Assembly (NCBI RefSeq): GCF_050632385.1
Contig: NZ_CP192599.1
Location: forward strand, 3,844,001 to 3,908,000
Source: Humitalea sp050632385
GTDB taxonomy: Bacteria; Pseudomonadota; Alphaproteobacteria; Acetobacterales; Acetobacteraceae
DNA: 64,000 nucleotides
Direction of reading: 5' to 3'
In this document: positions 33,868-41,932 of the stretch, piece after piece
Numbering within the stretch: position 1 is the stretch's first letter
Layout: each line of letters opens with the position of its first letter
The notes under the pieces: model-generated
What the model was told of the DNA's origin: nothing
Database searches by the model: none
What the model saw: only the letters and a program-made list of their open reading frames with translations
Program-made: the position numbers and the translations under genes

Positions 33868-34799
33868 GGGCGGCCCAGTTCGGTTTCAAGCTCCGGCACC
33901 AGCTTGAACAGGTCGCCGACGAGGCCGTAGTCGGCGACCTGGAAGATCGGTGCCTCCTCGTCCTTGTTGATGGCGACGATGAACTTGCTGTCCTTCATGC
34001 CGGCCAGGTGCTGGATCGCTCCGGAGATGCCGATGGCGATATACAGTTCCGGGGCGACGATCTTGCCGGTCTGGCCGACCTGATGGTCGTTCGGCGCGTA
34101 GCCCGCGTCCACGGCCGCGCGGCTGGCGCCAACGGCGGCGCCCAGCAGGTCGGCGACCTTGTCGAGGATGTGGAAGTTCTCGGCCGAACCCATCGCGCGG
34201 CCGCCGGAGATGACGATGCGCGCGGCGGTCAGTTCGGGGCGTTCGGACTTGGCGATCTCGGCACCGACGAAGACCGACAGGCCGGGGTCGGCGGCGGTGG
34301 CCGCGGCCTCGATCGGGGCGCTGCCGCCATCGGCGGCCACCGGGTCGAAGGACGCGGCGCGGATGGTCATCACCTTCTTCGTATCCGACGACCGCACCGT
34401 CGCCAGCGCGTTGCCGGCATAGATCGGGCGGACGAAGGTATCGGCATCGACCACGGCGGCGACATCGCTGATCGGCTGCACGTCCAGCAGGGCGGCGACC
34501 CGCGGCATCACATTCTTGCCGATGGCGGAGGACGCGCCGAGCAGATGCGTATAGCCGGGCGCCAGGGCGACCAGCAGCGCCGCCAGCGGTTCGGCCAGGG
34601 CATGCGCGTAGGGCGCTGCTTCGGCGGTCAGCACCTTGGCGACACCCGGCAGGCGGGCGGCGGCGGCGGCGGCGGGGCCAGTGGCATCGCCGGCCACGAG
34701 CACATGGACTTCACCCAACTGCACCGCGGCCGCGACGGCGCTGCGGGTCGGCTGGCTGATGGCGCCTTCGGCGTGGTCGGCGAGAACGAGGACCGTCAT
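33864..34799 (-). CDS. etfA: Electron transfer flavoprotein alpha subunit
   Basis: FAD-carrying subunit of ETF, which passes electrons from acyl-CoA dehydrogenases to ETF-ubiquinone oxidoreductase. It is 311 residues. The C-terminal FAD site is clear: SGGRAMGSAENF, then GQTGKIVAPELYIAIGISG and HLAGMKDSK. The N-terminal domain resembles EtfB, as expected. It starts 1 bp after the etfB stop and overlaps hbd by 4 nt. Confidence 0.95.
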   Translation of the reverse strand: MTVLVLADHAEGAISQPTRSAVAAAVQLGEVHVLVAGDATGPAAAAAARLPGVAKVLTAEAAPYAHALAEPLAALLVALAPGYTHLLGASSAIGKNVMPRVAALLDVQPISDVAAVVDADTFVRPIYAGNALATVRSSDTKKVMTIRAASFDPVAADGGSAPIEAAATAADPGLSVFVGAEIAKSERPELTAARIVISGGRAMGSAENFHILDKVADLLGAAVGASRAAVDAGYAPNDHQVGQTGKIVAPELYIAIGISGAIQHLAGMKDSKFIVAINKDEEAPIFQVADYGLVGDLFKLVPELETELGRP

Positions 34800-34800
34800 C

Positions 34801-35550
34801 TCAGATCACCTTCGCTTCGTTGCGGAGTTTCGACACAAGCTCGGCAACCGAGGCGACCTTCTGGCCCGCCTTGCGCTTGGCGGGTTCCTCGACCTTCAGC
34901 ACGGTCAGGCGCGGGGCCGGGTCGACGCCGAGGTCGGCCGGCTTCAGCGTCTCGATCGGCTTCTTGCGCGCCTTCATGATGTTCGGCAGCGAGGCGTAGC
35001 GGGGTTCGTTCAACCGCAGGTCGGCGGTGACGATGGCCGGCAGGGAGAGCGACACCGTCTCAAGCCCGCCATCGACTTCGCGCACCACGGTGATGCGTTC
35101 GCCTTCGATGGTGATCTTGCTGGCGAAGGTGCCCTGGGGCCAGCCCATCAACGCGGCCAGCATCTGGCCGGTCGCATTCATGTCGTCGTCAATGGCCTGC
35201 TTGCCCATTACGACCAGCCCGGGGCTTTCCTTGGCGATGATCGCCTTGAGCAGCTTGGCGACCGTGAGGGGTTCCACCGTGCCGTCGTGTTCGACCAGGA
35301 TGCCGCGATCGGCGCCCATGGCCAGCGCCGTGCGGATCTGTTCGGCACAGGCGGCCGGGCCGACCGAGACGGCGATGATCTCCGTGGCGACGCCCTTTTC
35401 CTTCAGGCGCACGGCTTCCTCGACCGCGATTTCGTCGAAGGGGTTCATCGACATTTTGACATTGGCGGTTTCGACGCCAGTGCCATCCGCCTTGACGCGG
35501 ACCTTGACGTTGTAATCGACCACCCGCTTGACGGGGACGAGGAGCTTCAT
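34801..35550 (-). CDS. etfB: Electron transfer flavoprotein beta subunit
   Basis: AMP-binding subunit of ETF, 249 residues. The opening MKLLVPVKRVVDYNVKVRV, the NPFDEIAVEEAVRLKEKG region and VMGKQAIDDDMNATGQMLA are standard. The C-terminal arm that wraps EtfA is rich in Lys and Ala. It is the first gene of the etfB-etfA-hbd-crotonase operon. About 140 bp of leader precedes it, holding an 8-bp hairpin (35599-35618) and an AT-rich patch near 35641-35661 that could be a minus-strand promoter. Confidence 0.95.
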   Translation of the reverse strand: MKLLVPVKRVVDYNVKVRVKADGTGVETANVKMSMNPFDEIAVEEAVRLKEKGVATEIIAVSVGPAACAEQIRTALAMGADRGILVEHDGTVEPLTVAKLLKAIIAKESPGLVVMGKQAIDDDMNATGQMLAALMGWPQGTFASKITIEGERITVVREVDGGLETVSLSLPAIVTADLRLNEPRYASLPNIMKARKKPIETLKPADLGVDPAPRLTVLKVEEPAKRKAGQKVASVAELVSKLRNEAKVI

Positions 35551-35598
35551 CGACGCGCTTCCTGGCAGAGGACCGGCTTGGCCGGATGGGAGGTCTTG

Positions 35599-35618
35599 CG
35601 GCGCCTTCGCAGGCGCCG
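35599..35618 (-). other. Hairpin between the HIG1-like gene and etfB
   Basis: Arms 35599-35606 and 35611-35618 pair perfectly around a TCGC loop. It lies in the etfB leader on the minus strand. There is no T-run, so it is not a typical intrinsic terminator; it could slow transcription from the upstream gene or shape the 5' UTR. Confidence 0.35.
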
Positions 35619-35692
35619 GATGCGGCCATCTCGCAACCGCACAATCGCTTATTGCTATAAGACCGGGCGCCCCGCCCCGGCAAGGGCAGCCA

Positions 35693-35884
35693 TCAGCCCC
35701 GCATCAGGGTGATCAGCAGCATGAACAGCAGCAAGGCCGCCCCTTGCAGCAGCACCCGCCAGCGCATCAGCGCATTGGACCTGGCGCCATTGCCGCCGCG
35801 CGCCATGCTGACCAGCCCGGCCAGCAGCACGCCCAGGGTGCCGAGCATGGCGACACCGACCAGGATCATGAGAAAGGTTTTCAT
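35693..35884 (-). CDS. Twin-transmembrane-helix protein, HIG1-domain-like
   Basis: A 63-residue inner-membrane protein with two helices (about 3-26 and 44-61) joined by a basic loop. The loop ARSNALMRWRVLLQG is typical of the short HIG1/twin-transmembrane proteins of alphaproteobacteria, related to respiratory supercomplex factors. Position upstream of the etf genes fits an electron-transport setting, although a 142-bp gap suggests separate control. The Asp/Glu racemase gene lies 39 bp upstream on the same strand. Confidence 0.82.
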   Translation of the reverse strand: MKTFLMILVGVAMLGTLGVLLAGLVSMARGGNGARSNALMRWRVLLQGAALLLFMLLITLMRG

Positions 35885-35923
35885 GGCCTAAAGATGCGCC
35901 GGGCGGCGCGGTGCGCAAGCCTG

Positions 35924-36655
35924 CTACCCGCCACCGGACAGCAGCGCTTCCAGCGCCGGCCCCAGCCCCACACTCGGCGTCCCTGCCCCGGCCAGCCGAA
36001 TCGGTCCCCTCGCCGCCGCCGCCCCCAGCAGCAGGCAATCCAGGCTGTCCAGCACCGGGGCCGCCACATGCGGCGCCACCAGCGGCGCGATCCCGGCCAG
36101 GCCCGCGCCGCCCAGCACCACCACGCCGGCGCCATCCTCGACCGCCTGGGTCGCGGTTTCCGACAGCATGATCGCGGCGGTGGCCGGGTCGCGGGCGATC
36201 ATGTCCCCGGTCGGCGCGATGCCGCGGACCAGCGCCTGGTCGGGTCCAAACCCCCGCACGAGGCAGAAGGCCCGCAGCATCGGCACCCAGGCCGCCCCGC
36301 CGGTCAGCAGGGCGAAGCAGGGGTGCAGGGCCGCGGCGGCGGCGACCGACGCATCGGCCATGCCGACCACGGGGCCGGGAAAGATTTCCCGCGCCGCCGC
36401 CAGCCCCGGGTCGCCGAAACAGGCGATGGCGATGGCGTCCACGTCCGATGCGTGTTCGGCCACGGCGTCCAGCACCGCGTGGCCGGCGATGGCGGCCGCG
36501 GACTCCGACGCGATGTAGCGCGCGCCGAAGCGGGCGGTGACCGGGACCAGGGTGATGCCCGCCAGCCCCAGGCGCGGCAGGGCGGCCGCGGCCTTGCGGG
36601 CCAGCAGGTCGGTGATCGCGGGGTCGGTGTTCCCGTTCAGCAGCAGCAGTCGCAT
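35924..36655 (-). CDS. Asp/Glu/hydantoin racemase-family protein lacking the second catalytic cysteine
   Basis: A 243-residue member of the Asp/Glu racemase superfamily from the ATG at 36655. The first catalytic cysteine is present (Cys79 in IACFGDPGL). The second motif, normally GCAG, reads GGAG, with Gly183 encoded at 36107-36109. A two-base racemisation mechanism is therefore unlikely; it may act as a decarboxylase, an isomerase or a binding protein. The hydantoin racemase at 55709 in the same window keeps both cysteines. It is divergent from the peptide ABC genes at 36777. Confidence 0.82.
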   Translation of the reverse strand: MRLLLLNGNTDPAITDLLARKAAAALPRLGLAGITLVPVTARFGARYIASESAAAIAGHAVLDAVAEHASDVDAIAIACFGDPGLAAAREIFPGPVVGMADASVAAAAALHPCFALLTGGAAWVPMLRAFCLVRGFGPDQALVRGIAPTGDMIARDPATAAIMLSETATQAVEDGAGVVVLGGAGLAGIAPLVAPHVAAPVLDSLDCLLLGAAAARGPIRLAGAGTPSVGLGPALEALLSGGG

Positions 36656-36776
36656 GGGGGCAAGCCTGCCCCGGCGGCGCCCCGGCCGGAAGCCCCGTGC
36701 AGAAAATCCTGGCGCTGGCACAGGCCTTGCTGAAACCATCGCCAGGAAACGCCCACCCCGCCGGGAGACACACCAG

Positions 36777-38408
36777 ATGCGCCTGACAAGCCTGCGCCGC
36801 GCCCTGCTAACCGCCGCCGCGATCCTGCCCCTGGCCGGCCTGCTTCTGGCAACCGGCGCCATGGCGCAGGGCACCATCCGCATCGGCATGACCGCCGCCG
36901 ACATCCCCCTGACCCATGGCCAGCCCGACCAGGGTTTTGAGGGCAACCGCTTCACCGGCATCCCGCTGTATGACGCTCTGACGGCCTGGGACCTGTCATC
37001 GGCCGATCGCGCCAGCACGGTGATCCCGGGCCTGTCCACCGAATGGGCCGTCGATGCGACCGACCGCAACCGCTGGACCTTCCGCCTGCGCCCGGGCGTC
37101 ACCTTCCATGACGGCAGCCCCTTCAACGCCGATGCGGTGGTCTGGAACGTCCGCAAGGTGCTGGACCGCGACGCGCCGCATTACGACAGCCGGCAAGTCG
37201 GGCTGACCGCCAGCCGCATGCCGACCCTGCGCCGGGCGGAGAAGGTCGATGACCTGACCGTTGCGCTGATCACCAGCGAACCCGACAGCCTGCTGCCGAT
37301 CAACCTGACCAACCTGTTCATGGCCAGCCCCACGCAATGGGAACGCCTGCGCGCCGCCGCCCCGACCGCCGAGGCCGCCTGGAACGCCTTTGCCGCCACC
37401 CCATCAGGCACCGGTCCGTTTCGCCTGACGCGCTTTGTGCCGCGGGAACGGGCGGAAATGACGCGTAACGACAATTACTGGGGCACCAAGGCCCGCGCCG
37501 AACGCATCGTGCTGCTGCCGATCCCGGAGGCGAATGCCCGCACCGCCGCCCTGCTCTCGGGCCAGGTGGATTGGATCGAGGCGCCGGCGCCCGACCTCGT
37601 GCCGCAGCTCCGGGCGCGTAACATGGTCATCACGCAGAATGCGCAGCCGCATGTCTGGCCGTGGCAGCCCTGCTTCCTGCCCTCCTCGCCGCTGTCGGAT
37701 GTGCGGGTGCGCCGGGCGATCAACCTTGGCATCGACCGTGAGGGTCTGCGCACCCTGCTCGGCGGCTTCATGCAGCCGGCGGTCGGCACGGTGCCGCCGG
37801 GGCATCCCTGGTGGGGCAACCCCAGCTTCAACATTCGCACCGACAAGGCCGAGGCACGGCGCCTGCTCGCCGAGGCCGGCTATGGCCCCAATCGCCCGGT
37901 GACCCTGCGGGTGCAGATCAGCACCTCGGGCTCCGGCCAGATGCAGCCGCTGTCGATGAACGAGTTCCTGCAACAGGACCTGAAGTCGATCGGCGTGAAC
38001 GTCGAATTCGACGTGGTGGAATGGAACACGCTCTTCGGCAACTGGCGGCGCGGCTGCCAGGACGCCTCGGCGCGCGGGGCGCATGCGATCAACGTCTCCT
38101 ATGCGGCGATGGACCCGTTCTTTGCGATGGTGCGCTTCTACGACAGCAAGATGGCATCGCCCGTGTCGAACAATTGGGGCCAGTTCAACGACCCGCGTTT
38201 CGATGCGCTGGTGGCCGAGGCGCGCACCACCTTCGAACCCGCCGCCCGCGACGCGGCGCTGGCGCGGTTGCAGGCGGCGGGGGTGGAGGAAGCCCTGATG
38301 ATCTTCATCGCGCATGACGTGTCGCCCCGCGCGATGAGCCCGCGGATCCAGGGCTATGTGCAGCCGCAATCCTGGTTCGTCGATCTTCGCCTGCCGTCTA
38401 TCCGCTGA
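36777..38408 (+). CDS. ABC transporter substrate-binding protein, family 5 (peptide type)
   Basis: A 543-residue periplasmic binding protein. A signal peptide of about 30 residues ends GAMAQ, then TIRIGMTAADIPLTHGQP. WTFRLRPGVTFHDGSPF is the family 5 signature, with DVRVRRAINLGIDRE in the second half. GGGAG lies 9 nt before the ATG. Two permease genes follow with overlapping ends but no ATPase genes, so this system must borrow ATPases, perhaps the DppD/DppF pair at 45689-47619. The ligand is unknown; a di- or oligopeptide or amino-acid derivative is likely. Confidence 0.88.
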   Translation: MRLTSLRRALLTAAAILPLAGLLLATGAMAQGTIRIGMTAADIPLTHGQPDQGFEGNRFTGIPLYDALTAWDLSSADRASTVIPGLSTEWAVDATDRNRWTFRLRPGVTFHDGSPFNADAVVWNVRKVLDRDAPHYDSRQVGLTASRMPTLRRAEKVDDLTVALITSEPDSLLPINLTNLFMASPTQWERLRAAAPTAEAAWNAFAATPSGTGPFRLTRFVPRERAEMTRNDNYWGTKARAERIVLLPIPEANARTAALLSGQVDWIEAPAPDLVPQLRARNMVITQNAQPHVWPWQPCFLPSSPLSDVRVRRAINLGIDREGLRTLLGGFMQPAVGTVPPGHPWWGNPSFNIRTDKAEARRLLAEAGYGPNRPVTLRVQISTSGSGQMQPLSMNEFLQQDLKSIGVNVEFDVVEWNTLFGNWRRGCQDASARGAHAINVSYAAMDPFFAMVRFYDSKMASPVSNNWGQFNDPRFDALVAEARTTFEPAARDAALARLQAAGVEEALMIFIAHDVSPRAMSPRIQGYVQPQSWFVDLRLPSIR

Positions 38409-39361
38409 TGCTGCTCTACCTGATCCGCCGCATCCTTTACGCGGTGCCGATCGCGCTGGCCGTGGGGCTGTTCTGCTTCATGCTGGTGCAGATCGCGCCG
38501 GGCGACCCGATCAATGCGATCGTGCCGCCCGACGCGCCGCAGGATGTGGTGGAACAGGTCCGGCGCGACTACGGGTTGGACAAGCCGCTGCCGGTGCAAT
38601 TCGCGCTGTGGCTGGGCAAGGTCGTGCAGGGCGACCTGGGCAAGTCGCTCGCGACCGGGCGTTCGGTCTGGTCGGACCTGCACAGCGCCATCGGCAATAC
38701 CTTGATGCTGGCCTTCGCCGCCAGCCTGCTGGGCTTCATCCTGGGCTGCGTGCTGGGCGGTTTGGCCGGCACGTTTCGCGGCACGGTGCTGGACCGGGCG
38801 GCGACGACCTTTGCCGTCGCCGGTGTGTCCGTGCCGCATTACTGGCTGGGGATGGTGCTGGTCGTCATCTTCTCGGTGCAGTTGAACTGGCTTCCGGCGA
38901 TGGGCGCGGGGCCCGGTGGCTCGGCCGACTGGGTCTGGAACTGGGAACACATCCAGCACCTGGTGTTGCCGGCGATCACCCTGTCGGTGATCCCGATGGG
39001 CATCGTGACCCGCACCATCCGCGGCATCGTGGGTGAGATCATGAACCAGGAATTCGTCACCGCCCTGCGCGGCAAGGGGCTGACGCGTTGGCACATTTTT
39101 CTGCACGTGGTGAAGAACGCGGCGCCCACGGCGCTGGCCGTCATGGGGCTGCAACTGGGCTACCTGATGGGCGGGTCGATCCTGGTCGAGACGGTCTTCT
39201 CCTGGCCCGGCACCGGGTTGTTGCTGAACAGCGCGATCTTCCAGCGTGACCTGCCGGTGTTGCAGGGCACGATCCTGGTGCTGGCGATGTTCTTTGTCGG
39301 GCTGAACCTGCTGGTCGACCTGGTGCAGACGGCGCTGGATCCGCGGATCAAGCGAGCATGA
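38408..39361 (+). CDS. DppB-type ABC transporter permease
   Basis: A 317-residue inner-membrane permease with about six helices. The N-terminus IRRILYAVPIALAVG and the early APGDPINAI are the DppB/OppB opening. The EAA loop that docks the ATPase contains EFVTALRGKGLTRWHIF, and the C-terminal part has GGSILVETVFSWPGTG. Its ATG shares a base with the binding-protein stop (TGATG). It pairs with the DppC-type permease that overlaps its end by 4 nt. Confidence 0.92.
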   Translation: MLLYLIRRILYAVPIALAVGLFCFMLVQIAPGDPINAIVPPDAPQDVVEQVRRDYGLDKPLPVQFALWLGKVVQGDLGKSLATGRSVWSDLHSAIGNTLMLAFAASLLGFILGCVLGGLAGTFRGTVLDRAATTFAVAGVSVPHYWLGMVLVVIFSVQLNWLPAMGAGPGGSADWVWNWEHIQHLVLPAITLSVIPMGIVTRTIRGIVGEIMNQEFVTALRGKGLTRWHIFLHVVKNAAPTALAVMGLQLGYLMGGSILVETVFSWPGTGLLLNSAIFQRDLPVLQGTILVLAMFFVGLNLLVDLVQTALDPRIKRA

Positions 39362-40266
39362 GCGATATGACACCCTCGGCTGCCGAAGCCGAACTCGCGG
39401 TCCAGGCGAAGACTGCCGTAGTGCGCTCCACCGGCTATTGGGGCGGGGTCGGCAAGCGGCTGTCGCGCGATCCGGTGACGCTGTTCTGCGGCGGCGTGCT
39501 GCTGGTCATGCTGACCGTGATCGTCTTCGCCCCGGTCTTTGCGCCGCATGACCCCTTCCAGGGCGGGATGCTGCGGCGTCTGCGGCCGCTGGGCACGCCG
39601 AATTACATCCTGGGGACGGATGAACTCGGCCGCGACATGCTGACGCGGCTGATCTTTGGCGGGCGGTTGTCCTGGATCATGGGCATCACGCCGGTGGTGC
39701 TGGCCTTTGCGATCGGGGGGACGCTGGGCGTCATCGCCGGTTTTGCCGGCGGCAGGATCAACATGCTGATCATGCGCGTGACGGATGTGTTCTACGCCTT
39801 CCCGTCGGTGTTGCTGGCCGTGGCGATTTCCGGGGCGCTGGGTGCGGGCCTGGGCAATGCGATCCTGGCGCTGACCCTGGTGTTTGTGCCGCCGATCATC
39901 CGGGTGTCGGAAACGGTGACGACCAGCGTGCGCAACCTGGATTTCGTCGATGCCGCGCGGGCCTCGGGCGCCGGGGCGTTTACCATCGTGCGGGTGCATG
40001 TGCTGGGCAATGTGCTGGGGCCGATCTTCGTCTATTCGACCTCGCTGATCTCGGTCTGCATGATCCTGGCCTCCGGCCTGTCCTTCCTGGGGCTGGGCAC
40101 CCGCCCGCCGGAGCCGGAATGGGGGCTGATGCTGAACACCCTGCGGACGGCGATCTATGTGCAGCCCTGGGTGGCGGTGCTGCCGGGGATCTGCATTTTT
40201 GTGACATCCATCTGTTTCAATCTCTTGAGCGACGGGCTGCGCCAGGCGATGGATGTGAAGGGCTGA
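39358..40266 (+). CDS. DppC-type ABC transporter permease
   Basis: A 302-residue partner permease. After a polar N-terminal tail come a first helix (VLLVMLTVIVFAPVFAPHDPF) and the DppC landmark GTDELGRDMLTRLIFGGRLS. The EAA loop is in NLDFVDAARASGAGAFTIVRVH, followed by SFLGLGTRPPEPEWGLML. The operon ends here without dppD or dppF; the next gene is an unrelated DUF533 protein. Confidence 0.92.
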   Translation: MSDMTPSAAEAELAVQAKTAVVRSTGYWGGVGKRLSRDPVTLFCGGVLLVMLTVIVFAPVFAPHDPFQGGMLRRLRPLGTPNYILGTDELGRDMLTRLIFGGRLSWIMGITPVVLAFAIGGTLGVIAGFAGGRINMLIMRVTDVFYAFPSVLLAVAISGALGAGLGNAILALTLVFVPPIIRVSETVTTSVRNLDFVDAARASGAGAFTIVRVHVLGNVLGPIFVYSTSLISVCMILASGLSFLGLGTRPPEPEWGLMLNTLRTAIYVQPWVAVLPGICIFVTSICFNLLSDGLRQAMDVKG

Positions 40267-40375
40267 CACGCCTCCGGTTGCTCACGATTATGTCAACAGC
40301 CGGAAACAAACCACGCCCCGACCCGGACGTAGTGTCTCGCGCGGAGGCTCGGCGGTCCTGACGGGGCGTGCCCAT

Positions 40376-40396
40376 CCTCCCAATAATTGCGGGAGG
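40376..40396 (+). other. Hairpin that can pair with the ribosome-binding site of the DUF533 gene
   Basis: CCTCCC at 40376-40381 is complementary to the Shine-Dalgarno sequence GGGAGG at 40391-40396, with a 9-nt AT-rich loop. If formed in the mRNA it would hide the ribosome-binding site of the gene starting at 40402. A separate 9-bp arm pair (40312-40320 with 40362-40370) brackets the rest of the leader. Confidence 0.35.
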
Positions 40397-40401
40397 CCAG
40401 A

Positions 40402-41202
40402 ATGTTCGATGCCACCAGATTGCTCGGCGCCTTGACGGAAAGCCGCGCTGCCCCCTCCGCCCAGCAGCGGATCGACGCCGCGATCCGCGATGGCGGGTCC
40501 AGCCCCGATAGTCCCCTCGCCGGCCTGCTTGGGGCGTTTGGGGGCCAGCAAGGCGGCGGCGGCGGGTTGGCTGGGATGCTCGCGGGGCTGGGCGGCGGCC
40601 AAGGTGGAGCATTGGGCGGGCTGTCCGACATGGCGCAGCGTGCCTTTGGCGGCACCGCGCAGGAGGTGCGCGCCAACAACCCGATCGCGGTCGGCGGCCT
40701 TGGCGCCATCGCCGGCGCGCTGCTCGGCGGCGGCCGCGGTGCCATGGGCGGCGGGTTGCTCGCGGTGCTCGGCAGCCTGGCGGCCTCCGCCCTCGCCTCC
40801 CAGGGAGCATCCCCGAGCGCGCGTGCCATGCCGAGGACCGAGGACGAGATGCAAGGCAATGCCATGCTGGCCCTGCGCGCGATGATCGAGGCGGTGAAGG
40901 CCGACGGCACGGTGGATGCGAGCGAGACCGCGCGCATCCTGGAGCGGCTGGACGCCGCCGATGCCGACCAGGAGGCGCGCGACTGGGTGCGGGCGCAGAT
41001 GGCCGCCCCCGCCGACCTGTCCGACCTGGCCGGCATGGCCATGACCCCCGAACAGGCGGCGCAGGCCTATGGCGCCGCCCTGATGGCGATCGAGGTGGAT
41101 ACGCCGCAGGAGCGGGCCTTCCTCGGCCGCCTGGCCCAGGCCCTGCGCTTGTCGCCGCAGGTCGTGTCCAGCCTGCACGCGGCGCTGAACATCCGGGCCT
41201 GA
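40402..41202 (+). CDS. TerB-like / DUF533 protein
   Basis: A 266-residue protein; GGGAGG sits just before the ATG at 40402. The N-terminal half is extremely Gly/Ala-rich with hydrophobic runs (about 40-140), perhaps membrane-associated. The C-terminal half (about 150-266) is an all-alpha TerB-like domain: MLALRAMIEAVKADGTVDASE, an acidic metal-binding-like helix pair, then AYGAALMAIEVDTPQERAF. Homologues such as YebE are inner-membrane proteins of unknown function. No tellurite-resistance genes are nearby. Confidence 0.82.
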   Translation: MFDATRLLGALTESRAAPSAQQRIDAAIRDGGSSPDSPLAGLLGAFGGQQGGGGGLAGMLAGLGGGQGGALGGLSDMAQRAFGGTAQEVRANNPIAVGGLGAIAGALLGGGRGAMGGGLLAVLGSLAASALASQGASPSARAMPRTEDEMQGNAMLALRAMIEAVKADGTVDASETARILERLDAADADQEARDWVRAQMAAPADLSDLAGMAMTPEQAAQAYGAALMAIEVDTPQERAFLGRLAQALRLSPQVVSSLHAALNIRA

Positions 41203-41343
41203 GCGCCCGGGCGAAAAAATCTTGCGCTGGATCATGGACGCCGACGAAGGTCGCGCTTTAGGGATCGGGGGTTGCAACCCGGCGGCAACCAGCGCGTTGT
41301 CGCCGTGCGAGCACCCGGGTCGCGGGTGCCAAGGAGAAGAATC

Positions 41344-41904
41344 ATGACCGTCACACGTCGCTCGCTCGCCCCGCTTCTGGCCGCAGCCCCGCTGGCCATC
41401 GCCGCCCTGCACACCCGCGACGCCGAGGCCGCCAGCCGCGCCGAGATCGACCGCGAGGTCGCCTCGGCCGTCGTGACCCTGCGCAACATGCAGAACACCC
41501 GCGTGTTGTTCGAAAATGCCAAGGCCGTGCTGGTCTTCCCGAAGATCATCAGCGGCGGCTTCATCATCGGCGGCCAGTTCGGCGAGGGTGCGCTGCTGCG
41601 CGACGGCCGCACCACCGGGCATTACAACATCGCCGGCGCGTCCTTCGGCCTGCTGGCCGGGGCGCAGACGGCGGGCCTGGCCATGTTCTTCATGACCGAT
41701 GAAGGTCTGGCGGCCCTGATGCGCGCCGATGGCTGGGAAATCGGCACCGGCCCGTCGGTTGTCGCGGTCGATGCCGGGGTGCAGGCCAATATGACGGCCA
41801 CGACCCTGGCCCAGCCGGTCTATGCGATCACCTTTGGCCAGCAGGGGCTGATGGCGGCGCTGGCGCTGAACGGGACCAAGATCACCCGCATCAACCCGGA
41901 GTGA
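41344..41904 (+). CDS. SYLF-domain lipid-binding protein (Ysc84-like), exported
   Basis: A 186-residue protein from the ATG at 41344, which follows AAGGAGAAG. A signal peptide of about 29 residues ends AEAAS. The rest is one SYLF domain: AKAVLVFPKIISGGFIIGGQFGEG, ASFGLLAGAQT, FFMTDEGLAAL and VQANMT. Eukaryotic SYLF proteins bind phosphoinositides; the bacterial exported forms are poorly understood. A 7-bp hairpin (41311-41317 with 41323-41329) lies just before the ribosome-binding site. Confidence 0.88.
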   Translation: MTVTRRSLAPLLAAAPLAIAALHTRDAEAASRAEIDREVASAVVTLRNMQNTRVLFENAKAVLVFPKIISGGFIIGGQFGEGALLRDGRTTGHYNIAGASFGLLAGAQTAGLAMFFMTDEGLAALMRADGWEIGTGPSVVAVDAGVQANMTATTLAQPVYAITFGQQGLMAALALNGTKITRINPE

Positions 41905-41910
41905 TTGTTT

Positions 41911-41932
41911 GGGGGCGGCGGCGGCCGCCCCC
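41911..41932. terminator. G+C-rich hairpin between convergent genes
   Basis: Arms 41911-41919 and 41924-41932 form a perfect 9-bp stem with a 4-nt loop between the stops of the SYLF and Bug genes. There is no T-run on either strand, so it would be a weak or Rho-assisted terminator. The right arm runs into the Bug stop codon. Confidence 0.45.
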
